From the NCBI RefSeq assembly GCF_958295425.1, contig NW_026704062.1, forward strand, positions 62,001-126,000: DNA of 64,000 nt, read 5' to 3'. A model generated the notes under the pieces. It was not told the DNA's origin, did not search any database, and saw nothing but the letters and a program-made list of their open reading frames with translations. How positions within the stretch are numbered: position 1 is the stretch's first letter; every line of letters starts with the position of its first letter. The position numbers and the translations under genes are program-made. This DNA comes from Solea solea (lineage: Eukaryota; Chordata; Actinopteri; Pleuronectiformes; Soleidae). This document shows positions 47,201 to 59,322 of the stretch, in pieces.

Positions 47201-49890
47201 GTTTATGTTATGGGACAGTAGAAAATTAAAAAAAATCAGAAAACAGCCGTATACTTGCTGAATGTGCACAAAAACAGACACACATAGAAAAACACATCCA
47301 AACAGTGAAATCATTGCAAAATCAAACACTGAGGGTACAGAAGTATATCTTATAAGATGTTTACTTTATTTGTGAGGTTTATGTTATGGGACAGTAGAAA
47401 ATTGAAAAAAATCAGAAAACAGCCTTATACTTGCTGAATGTGCACAACAAAAGACACAAATAGAAAAATACATCCAAACAGTGAAATCATTGCAAAATCA
47501 AACACTGACGGCATATAACTATATCTAATAAGATGCTAACTTTATTTGTGAGGTTTATGTTATGGGACAGTAGAAAAATGAAAAAAATCAGAAAACAGCC
47601 GTATCCCTGCTGAATGCGCACAAAAACAGACACAAATAGAGAAACACATCCAAACAGTGAAATCATTGCAAAATCAAACACTGAAGGTATATAACTATAT
47701 CATATAAGATGTTAACTTTATTTGTGAGGTTTATGTTATGGGACAGTAGAAAATTTAAAAAAATCAGAAAACAGCCGTATACTTGCTGAATGTGCACAAA
47801 ACAGACACAAATAGAAAAACACATCCAAACATTGAAATCATTGCAAAATCAAACACTGAGGGTACAGAAGTATATCTTATAAGATGTTAACTTTATTTGT
47901 GAGGTTTATGTTATGGGACAGTAGAAAATTGAAAAAAATCAGAAAACAGCCGTATACTTGCTGAATGTGCACAAAAACAGACATAAATAGAAAAACACAT
48001 CCAAACAGTGAAATCATTGCAAAATCAAACACTGAAGGCATATAACTATATCTTATAAGATGTTAACTTTATTTGTGAGGTTTATGTTATGGGACAGTAG
48101 AAAATTGAAAAAAATCAGAAAACAGCCGTATACTTGCTGAATGTGCACAACAAAAGACACAAATAGAAAAACACATCCAAACAGTGAAATCATTGCAAAA
48201 TCAAACACTGACGGCATATAACTATATCTTATAAGATGTTAACTTTATTTGTGAGGTTTATGTTATGGGACAGTAGAAAATTGAAAAAAATCAGAAAACA
48301 GCCGTATACTTGCTGAATGTGCACAAAACAGACACAAATAGAAAAACACATCCAAACAGTGAAATCATTGCAAAATCAAACACTGAGGGTAAATAACTAT
48401 ATCTTATAAGATGTTAACTTTATTTGTGAGGTTTATGTTATGGGACAGTAGAAAATTAAAAAAAATCAGAAAACAGCCGTATACTTGCTGAATGTGCACA
48501 AAAACAGACACACATAGAAAAACACATCCAAACAGTGAAATCATTGCAAAATCAAACACTGAGGGTACAGAAGTATATCTTATAAGATGTTAACTTTATT
48601 TGTGAGGTTTATGTTATGGGACAGTGGAAAATTGAAAAAAATCAGAAAACAGCCGTATACTTGCTGAATGTGCACAACAAAAGACACAAGTAGAAAAACA
48701 CATCCAAACAGTGAAATCATTGCAAAATCAAACACTGAGGGTACAGAAGTATATCTTATAAGATGTTAACTTTATTTGTGAGGTTTATGTTATGGGACAG
48801 TAGAAAATTGAAAAAAATCAGAAAACAGCCGTATACTTGCTGAATGTGCACAAAAACAGACATAAATAGAAAAACACATCCAAACAGTGAAATCATTGCA
48901 AAATCAAACACTGAAGGCATATAACTATATCTTATAAGATGTTAACTTTATTTGTGAGGTTTATGTTATGGGACAGTAGAAAATTGAAAAAAATCAGAAA
49001 ACAGCCGTATACTTGCTGAATGTGCACAACAAAAGACACAAATAGAAAAACACATCCAAACAGTGAAATCATTGCAAAATCAAACACTGACGGCATATAA
49101 CTATATCTTATAAGATGTTAACTTTATTTGTGAGGTTTATGTTATGGGACAGTAGAAAATTGAAAAAAATCAGAAAACAGCCGTATACTTGCTGAATGTG
49201 CACAAAACAGACACAAATAGAAAAACACATCCAAACAGTGAAATCATTGCAAAATCAAACACTGAGGGTAAATAACTATATCTTATAAGATGTTAACTTT
49301 ATTTGTGAGGTTTATGTTATGGGACAGTAGAAAATTAAAAAAAATCAGAAAACAGCCGTATACTTGCTGAATGTGCACAAAAACAGACACACATAGAAAA
49401 ACACATCCAAACAGTGAAATCATTGCAAAATCAAACACTGAGGGTACAGAAGTATATCTTATAAGATGTTTACTTTATTTGTGAGGTTTATGTTATGGGA
49501 CAGTAGAAAATAGAAAAAAATCAGAAAACAGCCGTATACTTGCTGAACGTGCACAACAAAAGACACAAGTAGAAAAACACATCCAAACAGTGAAATCATT
49601 TCAAAATCAGACACTGACGGCATATAACTATATCTTATAAGATTTTAACTTTATTTGTGAGGTTTATGTTATGGGACAGTAGAAAATTGAAAAAAATCAG
49701 AAAACAGCCGTATACTTGCTGAATGTGCACAAAAACAGACACAAATAGAAAAACACATCCAAACAGTGAAATCATTGCAAAATCAAACACTGAGGGTACA
49801 GAAGTATATCTTATAAGATGTTTACTTTATTTGTGAGGTTTATGTTATGGGACAGTAGAAAATTGAAAAAAATCAGAAAACAGCCGTATA
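44250..49890. repeat. Higher-order repeat: sixteen-monomer (2,813-bp) tandem duplication
   Basis: Rare markers recur exactly 2,813 bp apart: GGGACAGTGGAAAATTG (45811 and 48624 for GTGGAAAATT), AATCATTTCAAAATCAGAC (46781 and 49594), TATATCATATAAGATG (near 44885 and 47698) and AACAGCCTTATACTTG. The copies run about 44,250-47,060 and 47,060-49,890. Confidence 0.87.
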
Positions 49891-50338
49891 CTTGCTGAAT
49901 GTGCACAACAAAAGACACAAATAGAAAAACACATCCAAACAGTGAAATCATTGCAAAATCAAACACTGGCGGCATATAACTATATCTTATAAGATTTTAA
50001 CTTTATTTGTGAGGTTTATGTTATGGGACAGTAGAAAATTAAAAAAAAATCAGAAAACAGCCGTATACTTGCTGAATGTGCACAAAAACAGACACACATA
50101 GAAAAACACATCCAAACAGTGAGATCATTGCAAAATCAAACACTGAGGGTACAGAAGTATATCTTATAAGATGTTTACTTTATTTGTGAGGTTTATGTTA
50201 TGGGACAGTAGAAAATTGAAAAAAATCAGAAAACAGCCGTATACTTGCTGAATGTGCACAACAAAAGACACAAGTAGAAAAACACATCCAAACAGTGAAA
50301 TCATTGCAAAATCAAACACTGACGGCATATAACTATAT

Positions 50339-50342
50339 CTTA
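50339..50342. repeat. Target-site duplication CTTA, left of solo LTR copy 1
   Basis: CTTA here and at 51753-51756. Joining the flanks restores TATATCTTATAAGAT. Confidence 0.8.
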
Positions 50343-50838
50343 TGTTGGGATTAGGGGCGTGATTGGTTATGAATTTACAATATTAATAATTGATTAATTA
50401 TGGAATAATTAATCTCTTATAAAAAGTTGAGTCAAACTCAAATCGGGGCACCACTCCTCTCAAACAGAGGAGAACAATCGGTTCTGAATGAACCATTAAT
50501 TCATAACCTCCAAAAACAGTCTCATAAATTAAGCGGACTACCAATTTGGATTATGATTAATAATTAACTTAATAATTGATAAATCACAATACTACATCAA
50601 TAGTTAGGTGAATTGAAGGATTGGAATTCTACAGGGAAGAGGTTGGCAATATACACACTTGTGCAATATTAATCAGACCAGACTGTATATTTTATAAAAC
50701 ATTTATTAAAAAGACATCAAAGATATAAACAAGAATATTTACTAAATGTAACAATATACAGTGTATGTGTGTGAAAAAGAGAGAGTCTGTGTGTATGCAG
50801 GTCAAATGGTCAAGTCAGATAGAGGTAGACTACAAATC

Positions 50839-50877
50839 AAGATGGCGGTTGACAAAGAAACTACAACAAGATGGCGG
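50839..50877. promoter_or_regulatory. Paired YY1-like motifs in solo LTR copy 1
   Basis: AAGATGGCGG occurs at 50839-50848 and 50868-50877, with a partial AAGATGGC at 50883-50890. This is the core of the YY1 binding consensus. Such sites are common in LTR and LINE promoters, so a role in transcription of the parent element is plausible. Motif evidence only. Confidence 0.45.
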
Positions 50878-51249
50878 AATCAAAGATGGCTTCTTGACCG
50901 CATGGCTGCTGTGTTTCTTGGTTAACTACTTTTCTAAAGTGAGATGTCAGGTTAGATGAGAGGTTAGAAGCATGCACATCTAGAGCTGAGAGCTAAGAAG
51001 CATGGACATCACTAACATCATATTAACCTAAATCTAGGCATTACAACAACACTTTATGTGAGCAAGTAAGCTCAGTATAACATTTCATCTATGCTTAGCC
51101 AAGTAGTGTAATGCTATGCTAGGCCCAGTTACGTTACCAAGTCCTTAAAAGATGCAAAAGTGTCCTTTTGAGGTGCTGTCTGTTGGTCCAGGAACAGTAG
51201 ATGGTTGACTGTGTTTCTGGTGTCTGTGGCTCAGGTTCCTCCTCACAAA

Positions 51250-51269
51250 GTTAGCTAGTTGGAGCTAAC
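51250..51269. other. Perfect hairpin in solo LTR copy 1
   Basis: A 7-bp inverted repeat (GTTAGCT / AGCTAAC) separated by six bases. It also occurs in copy 2 at 58816-58835. Function unknown. Confidence 0.4.
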
Positions 51270-51752
51270 TTGGCTCTGGATCCTTGGTTGATCCTTAGGC
51301 AGGCTCTGGTGTCGCTGCCTCTGATGGGAGGATAGCAGGCTGCTGTGAGCGGGCCTGCTCGAAGATCAGCAGAGAGGGTCTCTTGCTGCTGGAAGCTTGT
51401 TAAGCTCTGTGCTGAAGGGTCTTCAGTCGAAGAGCTGAGGTCTGTGTCCTTCCTGCACCCAGAAGGGCAGGGAAGAGCAGAGGAGCCTGTGTCCTCCGGT
51501 GAGCTGGAGACGAGAAGCGAAGAAGAGAAGCGAAAAGAGAAAGAAGGAGGGGAAACCTGGCTTTTGTATTGCCTGTTACATGGGGGTCACATGTCCAAAA
51601 GTGACCACTGAGGTGGGTTTCCCACTGATGTGTGGAAGATAAGGGATCTTTATTGACTGAGTTTTATGACACTCTTTGTCTCTGAGCAAAGGGCCATGTG
51701 TTCTCCATCCAAGATGCATGTGACTCCATCTTGAATGAGCTGATCCCCAACA

Positions 51753-51756
51753 CTTA
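51753..51756. repeat. Target-site duplication CTTA, right of solo LTR copy 1
   Basis: Matches 50339-50342. The satellite resumes with TAAGATTTTAAC. Confidence 0.8.
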
Positions 51757-54700
51757 TAAGATTTTAACTTTGTTTGTGAGGTTTATGTTATGCGACAGTA
51801 GAAAATTGAAAAAAATCAGAAAACAGCCGTATACTTGCTGAATGTGCACAAAAACAGACACAAATAGAAAAACACATCCAAACAGTGAAATCATTGCAAA
51901 ATCAAACACTGAAGGCATATAATTATATCTTATAAGATTTTAACTTTATTTGTGAGGTTTATGTTATGGGACAGTAGAAAATTAAAAAAAATCAGAAAAC
52001 AGCCGTATACTTGCTGAATGTGCACAAAAACAGACACACATAGAAAAACACATCCAAACAGTGAAATCATTGCAAAATCAAACACTGAGGGTACAGAAGT
52101 ATATCTTATAAGATGTTTACTTTATTTGTGAGGTTTATGTTATGGGACAGTAGAAAATTGAAAAAAATCAGAAAACAGCCTTATACTTGCTGAATGTGCA
52201 CAACAAAAGACACAAATAGAAAAATACATCCAAACAGTGAAATCATTGCAAAATCAAACACTGACGGCATATAACTATATCTAATAAGATGCTAACTTTA
52301 TTTGTGAGGTTTATGTTATGGGACAGTAGAAAAATGAAAAAAATCAGAAAACAGCCGTATCCCTGCTGAATGCGCACAAAAACAGACACAAATAGAGAAA
52401 CACATCCAAACAGTGAAATCATTGCAAAATCAAACACTGAAGGTATATAACTATATCTTATAAGATGTTAACTTTATTTGTGAGGTTTATGTTATGGGAC
52501 AGTAGAAAATTTAAAAAAATCAGAAAACAGCCGTATACTTGCTGAATGTGCACAAAACAGACACAAATAGAAAAACACATCCAAACATTGAAATCATTGC
52601 AAAATCAAACACTGAGGGTACAGAAGTATATCTTATAAGATGTTAACTTTATTTGTGAGGTTTATGTTATGGGACAGTAGAAAATTTAAAAAAATCAGAA
52701 AACAGCCGTATACTTGCTGAATGTGCACAAAACAGACACAAATAGAAAAACACATCCAAACATTGAAATCATTGCAAAATCAAACACTGAGGGTACAGAA
52801 GTATATCTTATAAGATGTTAACTTTATTTGTGAGGTTTATGTTATGGGACAGTAGAAAATTGAAAAAAATCAGAAAACAGCCGTATACTTGCTGAATGTG
52901 CACAAAAACAGACATAAATAGAAAAACACATCCAAACAGTGAAATCATTGCAAAATCAAACACTGAAGGCATATAACTATATCTTATAAGATGTTAACTT
53001 TATTTGTGAGGTTTATGTTATGGGACAGTAGAAAATTGAAAAAAATCAGAAAACAGCCGTATACTTGCTGAATGTGCACAAAAACAGACACAAATAGAAA
53101 AACACATCCAAACAGTGAAATCATTGCAAAATCAAACACTGACGGCATATAACTATATCTTATAAGATGTTAACTTTATTTGTGAGGTTTATGTTATGGG
53201 ACAGTAGAAAATTGAAAAAAATCAGAAAACAGCCGTATACTTGCTGAATGTGCACAAAACAGACACAAATAGAAAAACACATCCAAACAGTGAAATCATT
53301 GCAAAATCAAACACTGAGGGTAAATAACTATATCTTATAAGATGTTAACTTTATTTGTGAGGTTTATGTTATGGGACAGTAGAAAATTAAAAAAAATCAG
53401 AAAACAGCCGTATACTTGCTGAATGTGCACAAAAACAGACACACATAGAAAAACACATCCAAACAGTGAAATCATTGCAAAATCAAACACTGAGGGTACA
53501 GAAGTATATCTTATAAGATGTTTACTTTATTTGTGAGGTTTATGTTATGGGACAGTAGAAAATAGAAAAAAATCAGAAAACAGCCGTATACTTGCTGAAC
53601 GTGCACAACAAAAGACACAAGTAGAAAAACACATCCAAACAGTGAAATCATTGCAAAATCAAACACTGACGGCATATAAGTATATCTTATAAGATTTTAA
53701 CTTTATTTGTGAGGTTTATGTTATGGGACAGTAGAAAATTGAAAAAAATCAGAAAACAGCCGTATACTTGCTGAATGTGCACAAAAACAGACACAAATAG
53801 AAAAACACATCCAAACAGTGAAATCATTGCAAAATCAAACACTGAGGGTACAGAAGTATATCTTATAAGATGTTTACTTTATTTGTGAGGTTTATGTTAT
53901 GGGACAGTAGAAAATTGAAAAAAATCAGAAAACAGCCGTATACTTGCTGAATGTGCACAACAAAAGACACAAATAGAAAAACACATCCAAACAGTGAAAT
54001 CATTGCAAAATCAAACACTGGCGGCATATAACTATATCTTATAAGATTTTAACTTTATTTGTGAGGTTTATGTTATGGGACAGTAGAAAATTAAAAAAAA
54101 TCAGAAAACAGCCGTATACTTGCTGAATGTGCACAAAAACAGACACACATAGAAAAACACATCCAAACAGTGAAATCATTGCAAAATCAAACACTGAGGG
54201 TACAGAAGTATATCTTATAAGATGTTTACTTTATTTGTGAGGTTTATGTTATGGGACAGTAGAAAATTGAAAAAAATCAGAAAACAGCCGTATACTTGCT
54301 GAATGTGCACAACAAAAGACACAAATAGAAAAACACATCCAAACAGTGAAATCATTGCAAAATCAAACACTGACGGCATATAACTATATCTTATAAGATT
54401 TTAACTTTATTTGTGAGGTTTATGTTATGGGACAGTAGAAAATTGAAAAAAATCAGAAAACAGCCGTATACTTGCTGAATGTGCACAAAAACAGACACAA
54501 ATAGAAAAACACATCCAAACAGTGAAATCATTGCAAAATCAAACACTCAAGGCATATAACTATATCTTATAAGATGTTAACTTTATTTATGAGGTTTATG
54601 TTATGGGACAGTAGAAAATTGAAAAAAATCAGAAAACAGCCGAATACTTGCTGAATGTGCACAAAACAGACACAAATAGAAAAACACATCCGAACAGTGA

Positions 54701-57700
54701 AATCATTGCAAAATCAAACACTGACGGCATATAACTATATCTTATAAGATTTTAACTTTATTTGTGACGTTTATGTTATGGGACAGTAGAAAATTGAAAA
54801 AAATCAGAAAACAGCCGTATACTTGCTGAATGCGCACAAAAACAGACACAAATAGAAAAACACATCCAAACAGTGAAATCATTGCAAAATCAAACTCTGA
54901 GGTAACAGAAGTATATCTTATAAGATGTTAACTTTATTTGTGAGGTTTATGTTATGGGACAGTAGAAAATTGAAAAAAATCAGAAAACAGCCGTATACTT
55001 GCTGAATGTGCACAAAACAGAAACAAATAGAAAAACACATCCAAACAGTGAAATCATTGCAAAATCAAACACTGAGGGTAAATAACTATATCTTATAAGA
55101 TTTTAACTTTATTTGTGACGTTTATGTTATGGGACAGTAGAAAATTGAAAAAAATCAGAAAACAGCCGTATACTTGCTGAATGTGCACAACAAAAGACAC
55201 AAATAGAAAAACACATCCAAACAGTGAAATCATTGCAAAATCAAACACTGGCGGCATATAACTATATCTTATAAGATGTTAACTTTATTTGTGAGGTTTA
55301 TGTTATGGGACAGTAGAAAATTAAAAAAAATCAGAAAACAGCCATATACTTGCTGAATGTGCACAAAAACAGACACACATAGAAAAACACATCCAAACAG
55401 TGAAATCATTGCAAAATCAAACACTGAGGGTACAGAAGTATATCTTATAAGATGTTTACTTTATTTGTGAGGTTTATGTTATGGGACAGTAGAAAATTGA
55501 AAAAAATCAGAAAACAGCCGTATACTTGCAGAATGTGCACAACAAAAGACACAAATAGAAAAACACATCCAAACAGTGAAATCATTGCAAAATCAAACAC
55601 TGACGGCATATAACTATATCTTATAAGATTTTAACTTTATTTGTGAGGTTTTGTTATGGGACAGTAGAAAATTGAAAAAAATCAGAAAACAGCCGTATAC
55701 TTGCTGAATGTGCACAAAAACAGACACAAATAGAAAAACACATCCCAACAGTGAAATCATTGCAAAATCAAACGCTGAGGGTACAGAAGTATATCTAATA
55801 AGATGCTAACTTTATTTGTGAGGTTTATGTTATGGGACAGTAGAAAAATGAAAAAAATCAGAAAACAGCCGTATCCCTGCTGAATGCGCACAAAAACAGA
55901 CACAAATAGAAAAACACATCCAAACAGTGAAATCATTGCAAAATCAAACACTGACGGCATATAACTATATCTTATAAGATGTTAACTTTATTTGTGAGGT
56001 TTATGTTATGGGACAGTAGAAAATTGAAAAAAATCAGAAAACAGCCGTATACTTGCTGAATGTGCACAAAACAGACACAAATAGAAAAACACATCCAAAC
56101 AGTGAAATCATTGCAAAATCAAACACTGAGGGTAAATAACTATATCTTATAAGATTTTAACTTTACTTGTGACGTTTATGTTATGGGACAGTAGAAAATT
56201 GAAAAAAATCAGAAAACAGCCGTATACTTGCTGAATGTGCACAACAAAAGACACAAATAGAAAAACACATCAGAACAGTGAAATCATTGCAAAATCAAAC
56301 ACTGAGGATAAATAACTATATCTTATGAGATTTTAACTTTATTTGGGAGGTTTATGTTATGGGACAGTAGAAAATTGAAAAAAATCAGAAAACAGCCGTA
56401 TACTTGCTGAATGTGCACAAAAAAAGACACAAATAGAAAAACACATCCAAACAGTGAAATCATTGCAAAATCAAACACTGAGGGTACAGAAGTATATCTA
56501 ATAAGATGCTAACTTTATTTGTGAGGTTTATGTTATGGGACAGTAGAAAAATGAAAAAAATCAGAAAACAGCCGTATCCCTGCTGAATGCGCACAAAAAC
56601 AGACACAAATAGAAAAACACATCCAAACAGTGAAATCATTGCAAAATCAAACACTGAAGGCATATAACTATATCTTATAAGATTTTAACTTTATTTGTGA
56701 CGTTTATGTTATGGGACAGTAGAAAATTCAAAAAAATCAGAAAACAGCCGTATACTTGATGAATGTGCACAAAAACAGACACAAATAGAAAAACACATCC
56801 AAACAGTGAAATCATTGCAAAATCAAACACTGAAGGCATATAACTATATCTTATAAGATTTTAACTTTATTTGTGAGGTTTATGTTATGGGACAGTAGAA
56901 AATTGAAAAAAATCAGAAAACAGCCGTATACTTGCTGAATGTGCACAAAAACAGACACAAATAGAAAAACACATCCAAACAGTGAAATCATTGCAAAATC
57001 AAACACTGAAGGCATATAACTATATCTTATAAGATGTTAACTTTATTTGTGAGGTTTATGTTATGGGACAGTAGAAAATTGAAAAAAATCAGAAAACAGC
57101 CGTATACTTGCTGAATGTGCACAAAAACAGACATAAATAGAAAAACACATCCAAACAGTGAAATCATTGCAAAATCAAACACTGAAGGCATATAACTATA
57201 TCTTATAAGATGTTAACTTTATTTGTGAGGTTTATGTTATGGGACAGTAGAAAATTGAAAAAAATCAGAAAACAGCCGTATACTTGCTGAATGTGCACAA
57301 AAACAGACACAAATAGAAAAACACATCCAAACAGTGAAATCATTGCAAAATCAAACACTGACGGCATATAACTATATCTTATAAGATGTTAACTTTATTT
57401 GTGAGGTTTATGTTATGGGACAGTAGAAAATTGAAAAAAATCAGAAAACAGCCGTATACTTGCTGAATGTGCACAAAACAGACACAAATAGAAAAACACA
57501 TCCAAACAGTGAAATCATTGCAAAATCAAACACTGAGGGTAAATAACTATATCTTATAAGATGTTAACTTTATTTGTGAGGTTTATGTTATGGGACAGTA
57601 GAAAATTAAAAAAAATCAGAAAACAGCCGTATACTTGCTGAATGTGCACAAAAACAGACACACATAGAAAAACACATCCAAACAGTGAAATCATTGCAAA

Positions 57701-57908
57701 ATCAAACACTGAGGGTACAGAAGTATATCTTATAAGATGTTTACTTTATTTGTGAGGTTTATGTTATGGGACAGTAGAAAATTGAAAAAAATCAGAAAAC
57801 AGCCGTATACTTGCTGAATGTGCACAACAAAAGACACAAGTAGAAAAACACATCCAAACAGTGAAATCATTGCAAAATCAAACACTGACGGCATATAACT
57901 ATATCTTA
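51757..57908. repeat. Satellite array 4, ~176-bp monomers
   Basis: Same satellite in the same orientation. It holds most of copy 1 of the 7.57-kb duplication. Near 55,652 one monomer has a 3-bp loss (GAGGTTTTGTTATG) that is shared with its paralogue near 62,862. No gene is visible. Confidence 0.97.
57905..57908. repeat. Target-site duplication CTTA, left of solo LTR copy 2
   Basis: Duplicate of 50339-50342 made with the 7.57-kb block. Confidence 0.78.
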
Positions 57909-59318
57909 TGTTGGGATTAGGGGCGTGATTGGTTATGAATTTACAATATTAATAATTGATTAATTATGGAATAATTAATCTCTTATAAAAAGTTGAGTCA
58001 AACTCAAATCGGGGCACCACTCCTCTCAAACAGAGGAGAACAATCGGTTCTGAATGAACCATTAATTCATAACCTCCAAAAACAGTCTCATAAATTAAGC
58101 GGACTACCAATTTGGATTATGATTAATAATTAACTTAATAATTGATAAATCACAATACTACATCAATAGTTAGGTGAATTGAAGGATTGGAATTCTACAG
58201 GGAAGAGGTTGGCAATATACACACTTGTGCAATATTAATCAGACCAGACTGTATATTTTATAAAACATTTATTAAAAAGACATCAAAGATATAAACAAGA
58301 ATATTTACTAAATGTAACAATATACAGTGTATGTGTGTGAAAAAGAGAGAGTCTGTGTGTATGCAGGTCAAATGGTCAAGTCAGATAGAGGTAGACTACA
58401 AATCAAGATGGCGGTTGACAAAGAAACTACAACAAGATGGCGGAATCAAAGATGGCTTCTTGACCGCATGGCTGCTGTGTTTCTTGGTTAACTACTTTTC
58501 TAAAGTGAGATGTCAGGTTAGATGAGAGGTTAGAAGCATGCACATCTAGAGCTGAGAGCTAAGAAGCATGGACATCACTAACATCATATTAACCTAAATC
58601 TAGGCATTACAACAACACTTTATGTGAGCAAGTAAGCTCAGTATAACATTTCATCTATGCTTAGCCAAGTAGTGTAATGCTATGCTAGGCCCAGTTACGT
58701 TACCAAGTCCTTAAAAGATGCAAAAGTGTCCTTTTGAGGTGCTGTCTGTTGGTCCAGGAACAGTAGATGGTTGACTGTGTTTCTGGTGTCTGTGGCTCAG
58801 GTTCCTCCTCACAAAGTTAGCTAGTTGGAGCTAACTTGGCTCTGGATCCTTGGTTGATCCTTAGGCAGGCTCTGGTGTCGCTGCCTCTGATGGGAGGATA
58901 GCAGGCTGCTGTGAGCGGGCCTGCTCGAAGATCAGCAGAGAGGGTCTCTTGCTGCTGGAAGCTTGTTAAGCTCTGTGCTGAAGGGTCTTCAGTCGAAGAG
59001 CTGAGGTCTGTGTCCTTCCTGCACCCAGAAGGGCAGGGAAGAGCAGAGGAGCCTGTGTCCTCCGGTGAGCTGGAGACGAGAAGCGAAGAAGAGAAGCGAA
59101 AAGAGAAAGAAGGAGGGGAAACCTGGCTTTTGTATTGCCTGTTACATGGGGGTCACATGTCCAAAAGTGACCACTGAGGTGGGTTTCCCACTGATGTGTG
59201 GAAGATAAGGGATCTTTATTGACTGAGTTTTATGACACTCTTTGTCTCTGAGCAAAGGGCCATGTGTTCTCCATCCAAGATGCATGTGACTCCATCTTGA
59301 ATGAGCTGATCCCCAACA
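57909..59318. mobile_element. Solo LTR of an unassigned LTR retroelement, copy 2 (1,410 bp)
   Basis: Matches 50343-51752 at an offset of 7,566 with no difference seen, including the target duplication and the flanking monomer variants (ACACAAGTAG monomer on the left, TTTGTTTGTGAGG monomer on the right). It therefore arose by duplication of satellite plus insert, not by a second insertion. The YY1-like motifs are at 58405-58414 and 58434-58443. Confidence 0.78.
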
Positions 59319-59322
59319 CTTA
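59319..59322. repeat. Target-site duplication CTTA, right of solo LTR copy 2
   Basis: Duplicate of 51753-51756. Confidence 0.78.

Larger units (their letters stand above)
34986..50342. repeat. Satellite array 3, ~176-bp monomers
   Basis: The longest uninterrupted array in the window, same orientation as the others. It is rich in monomers with GGGTACAGAAG, GGGTAAATAAC and CGGCATATAAC variable blocks. A distinct subtype with CTAATAAGATGC, AGAAAAATG and CGTATCCCTGCTGAATGCG appears first near 38.7 kb and then spreads with the local duplications. No gene is visible. Confidence 0.97.
50343..51752. mobile_element. Solo LTR of an unassigned LTR retroelement, copy 1 (1,410 bp)
   Basis: A 1,410-bp non-satellite insertion starting TGTTGGGATT and ending ATCCCCAACA, so it has the TG...CA ends and short inverted termini of an LTR, and it is flanked by a 4-bp target duplication CTTA. 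It has no internal coding region; the longest open frames are under 90 codons and resemble nothing known. On the minus strand AATAAA lies at 50702-50707; on the plus strand TATAAAAA lies at 50418-50425. The direction of transcription is therefore open, although minus looks slightly better because plus would leave only 75 bp of U3. A complete element was probably reduced to one LTR by recombination. A long terminal repeat of a Gypsy-type or endogenous-retrovirus element is likely; the superfamily cannot be told. Confidence 0.75.

Noticed and set aside
50765..50959. 64-codon plus-strand frame inside the 1,410-bp LTR (and at 58331-58525)
   Set aside because: Overlaps the YY1-like motif cluster, resembles no protein family and is short enough to be chance.
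51345..51611. 88-codon plus-strand frame inside the 1,410-bp LTR (and its duplicate at 58911-59177)
   Set aside because: No recognisable domain, low-complexity E/K-rich end, and located inside an LTR; chance frame.
50343..51752. DNA transposon, because of the short inverted ends TGTTGGG/CCCCAACA
   Set aside because: The ends are TG...CA with only a short, imperfect inverted match, a 4-bp target duplication and internal LTR-like signals; no transposase remnant. A solo LTR explains it better, though a non-autonomous DNA element is not fully excluded.
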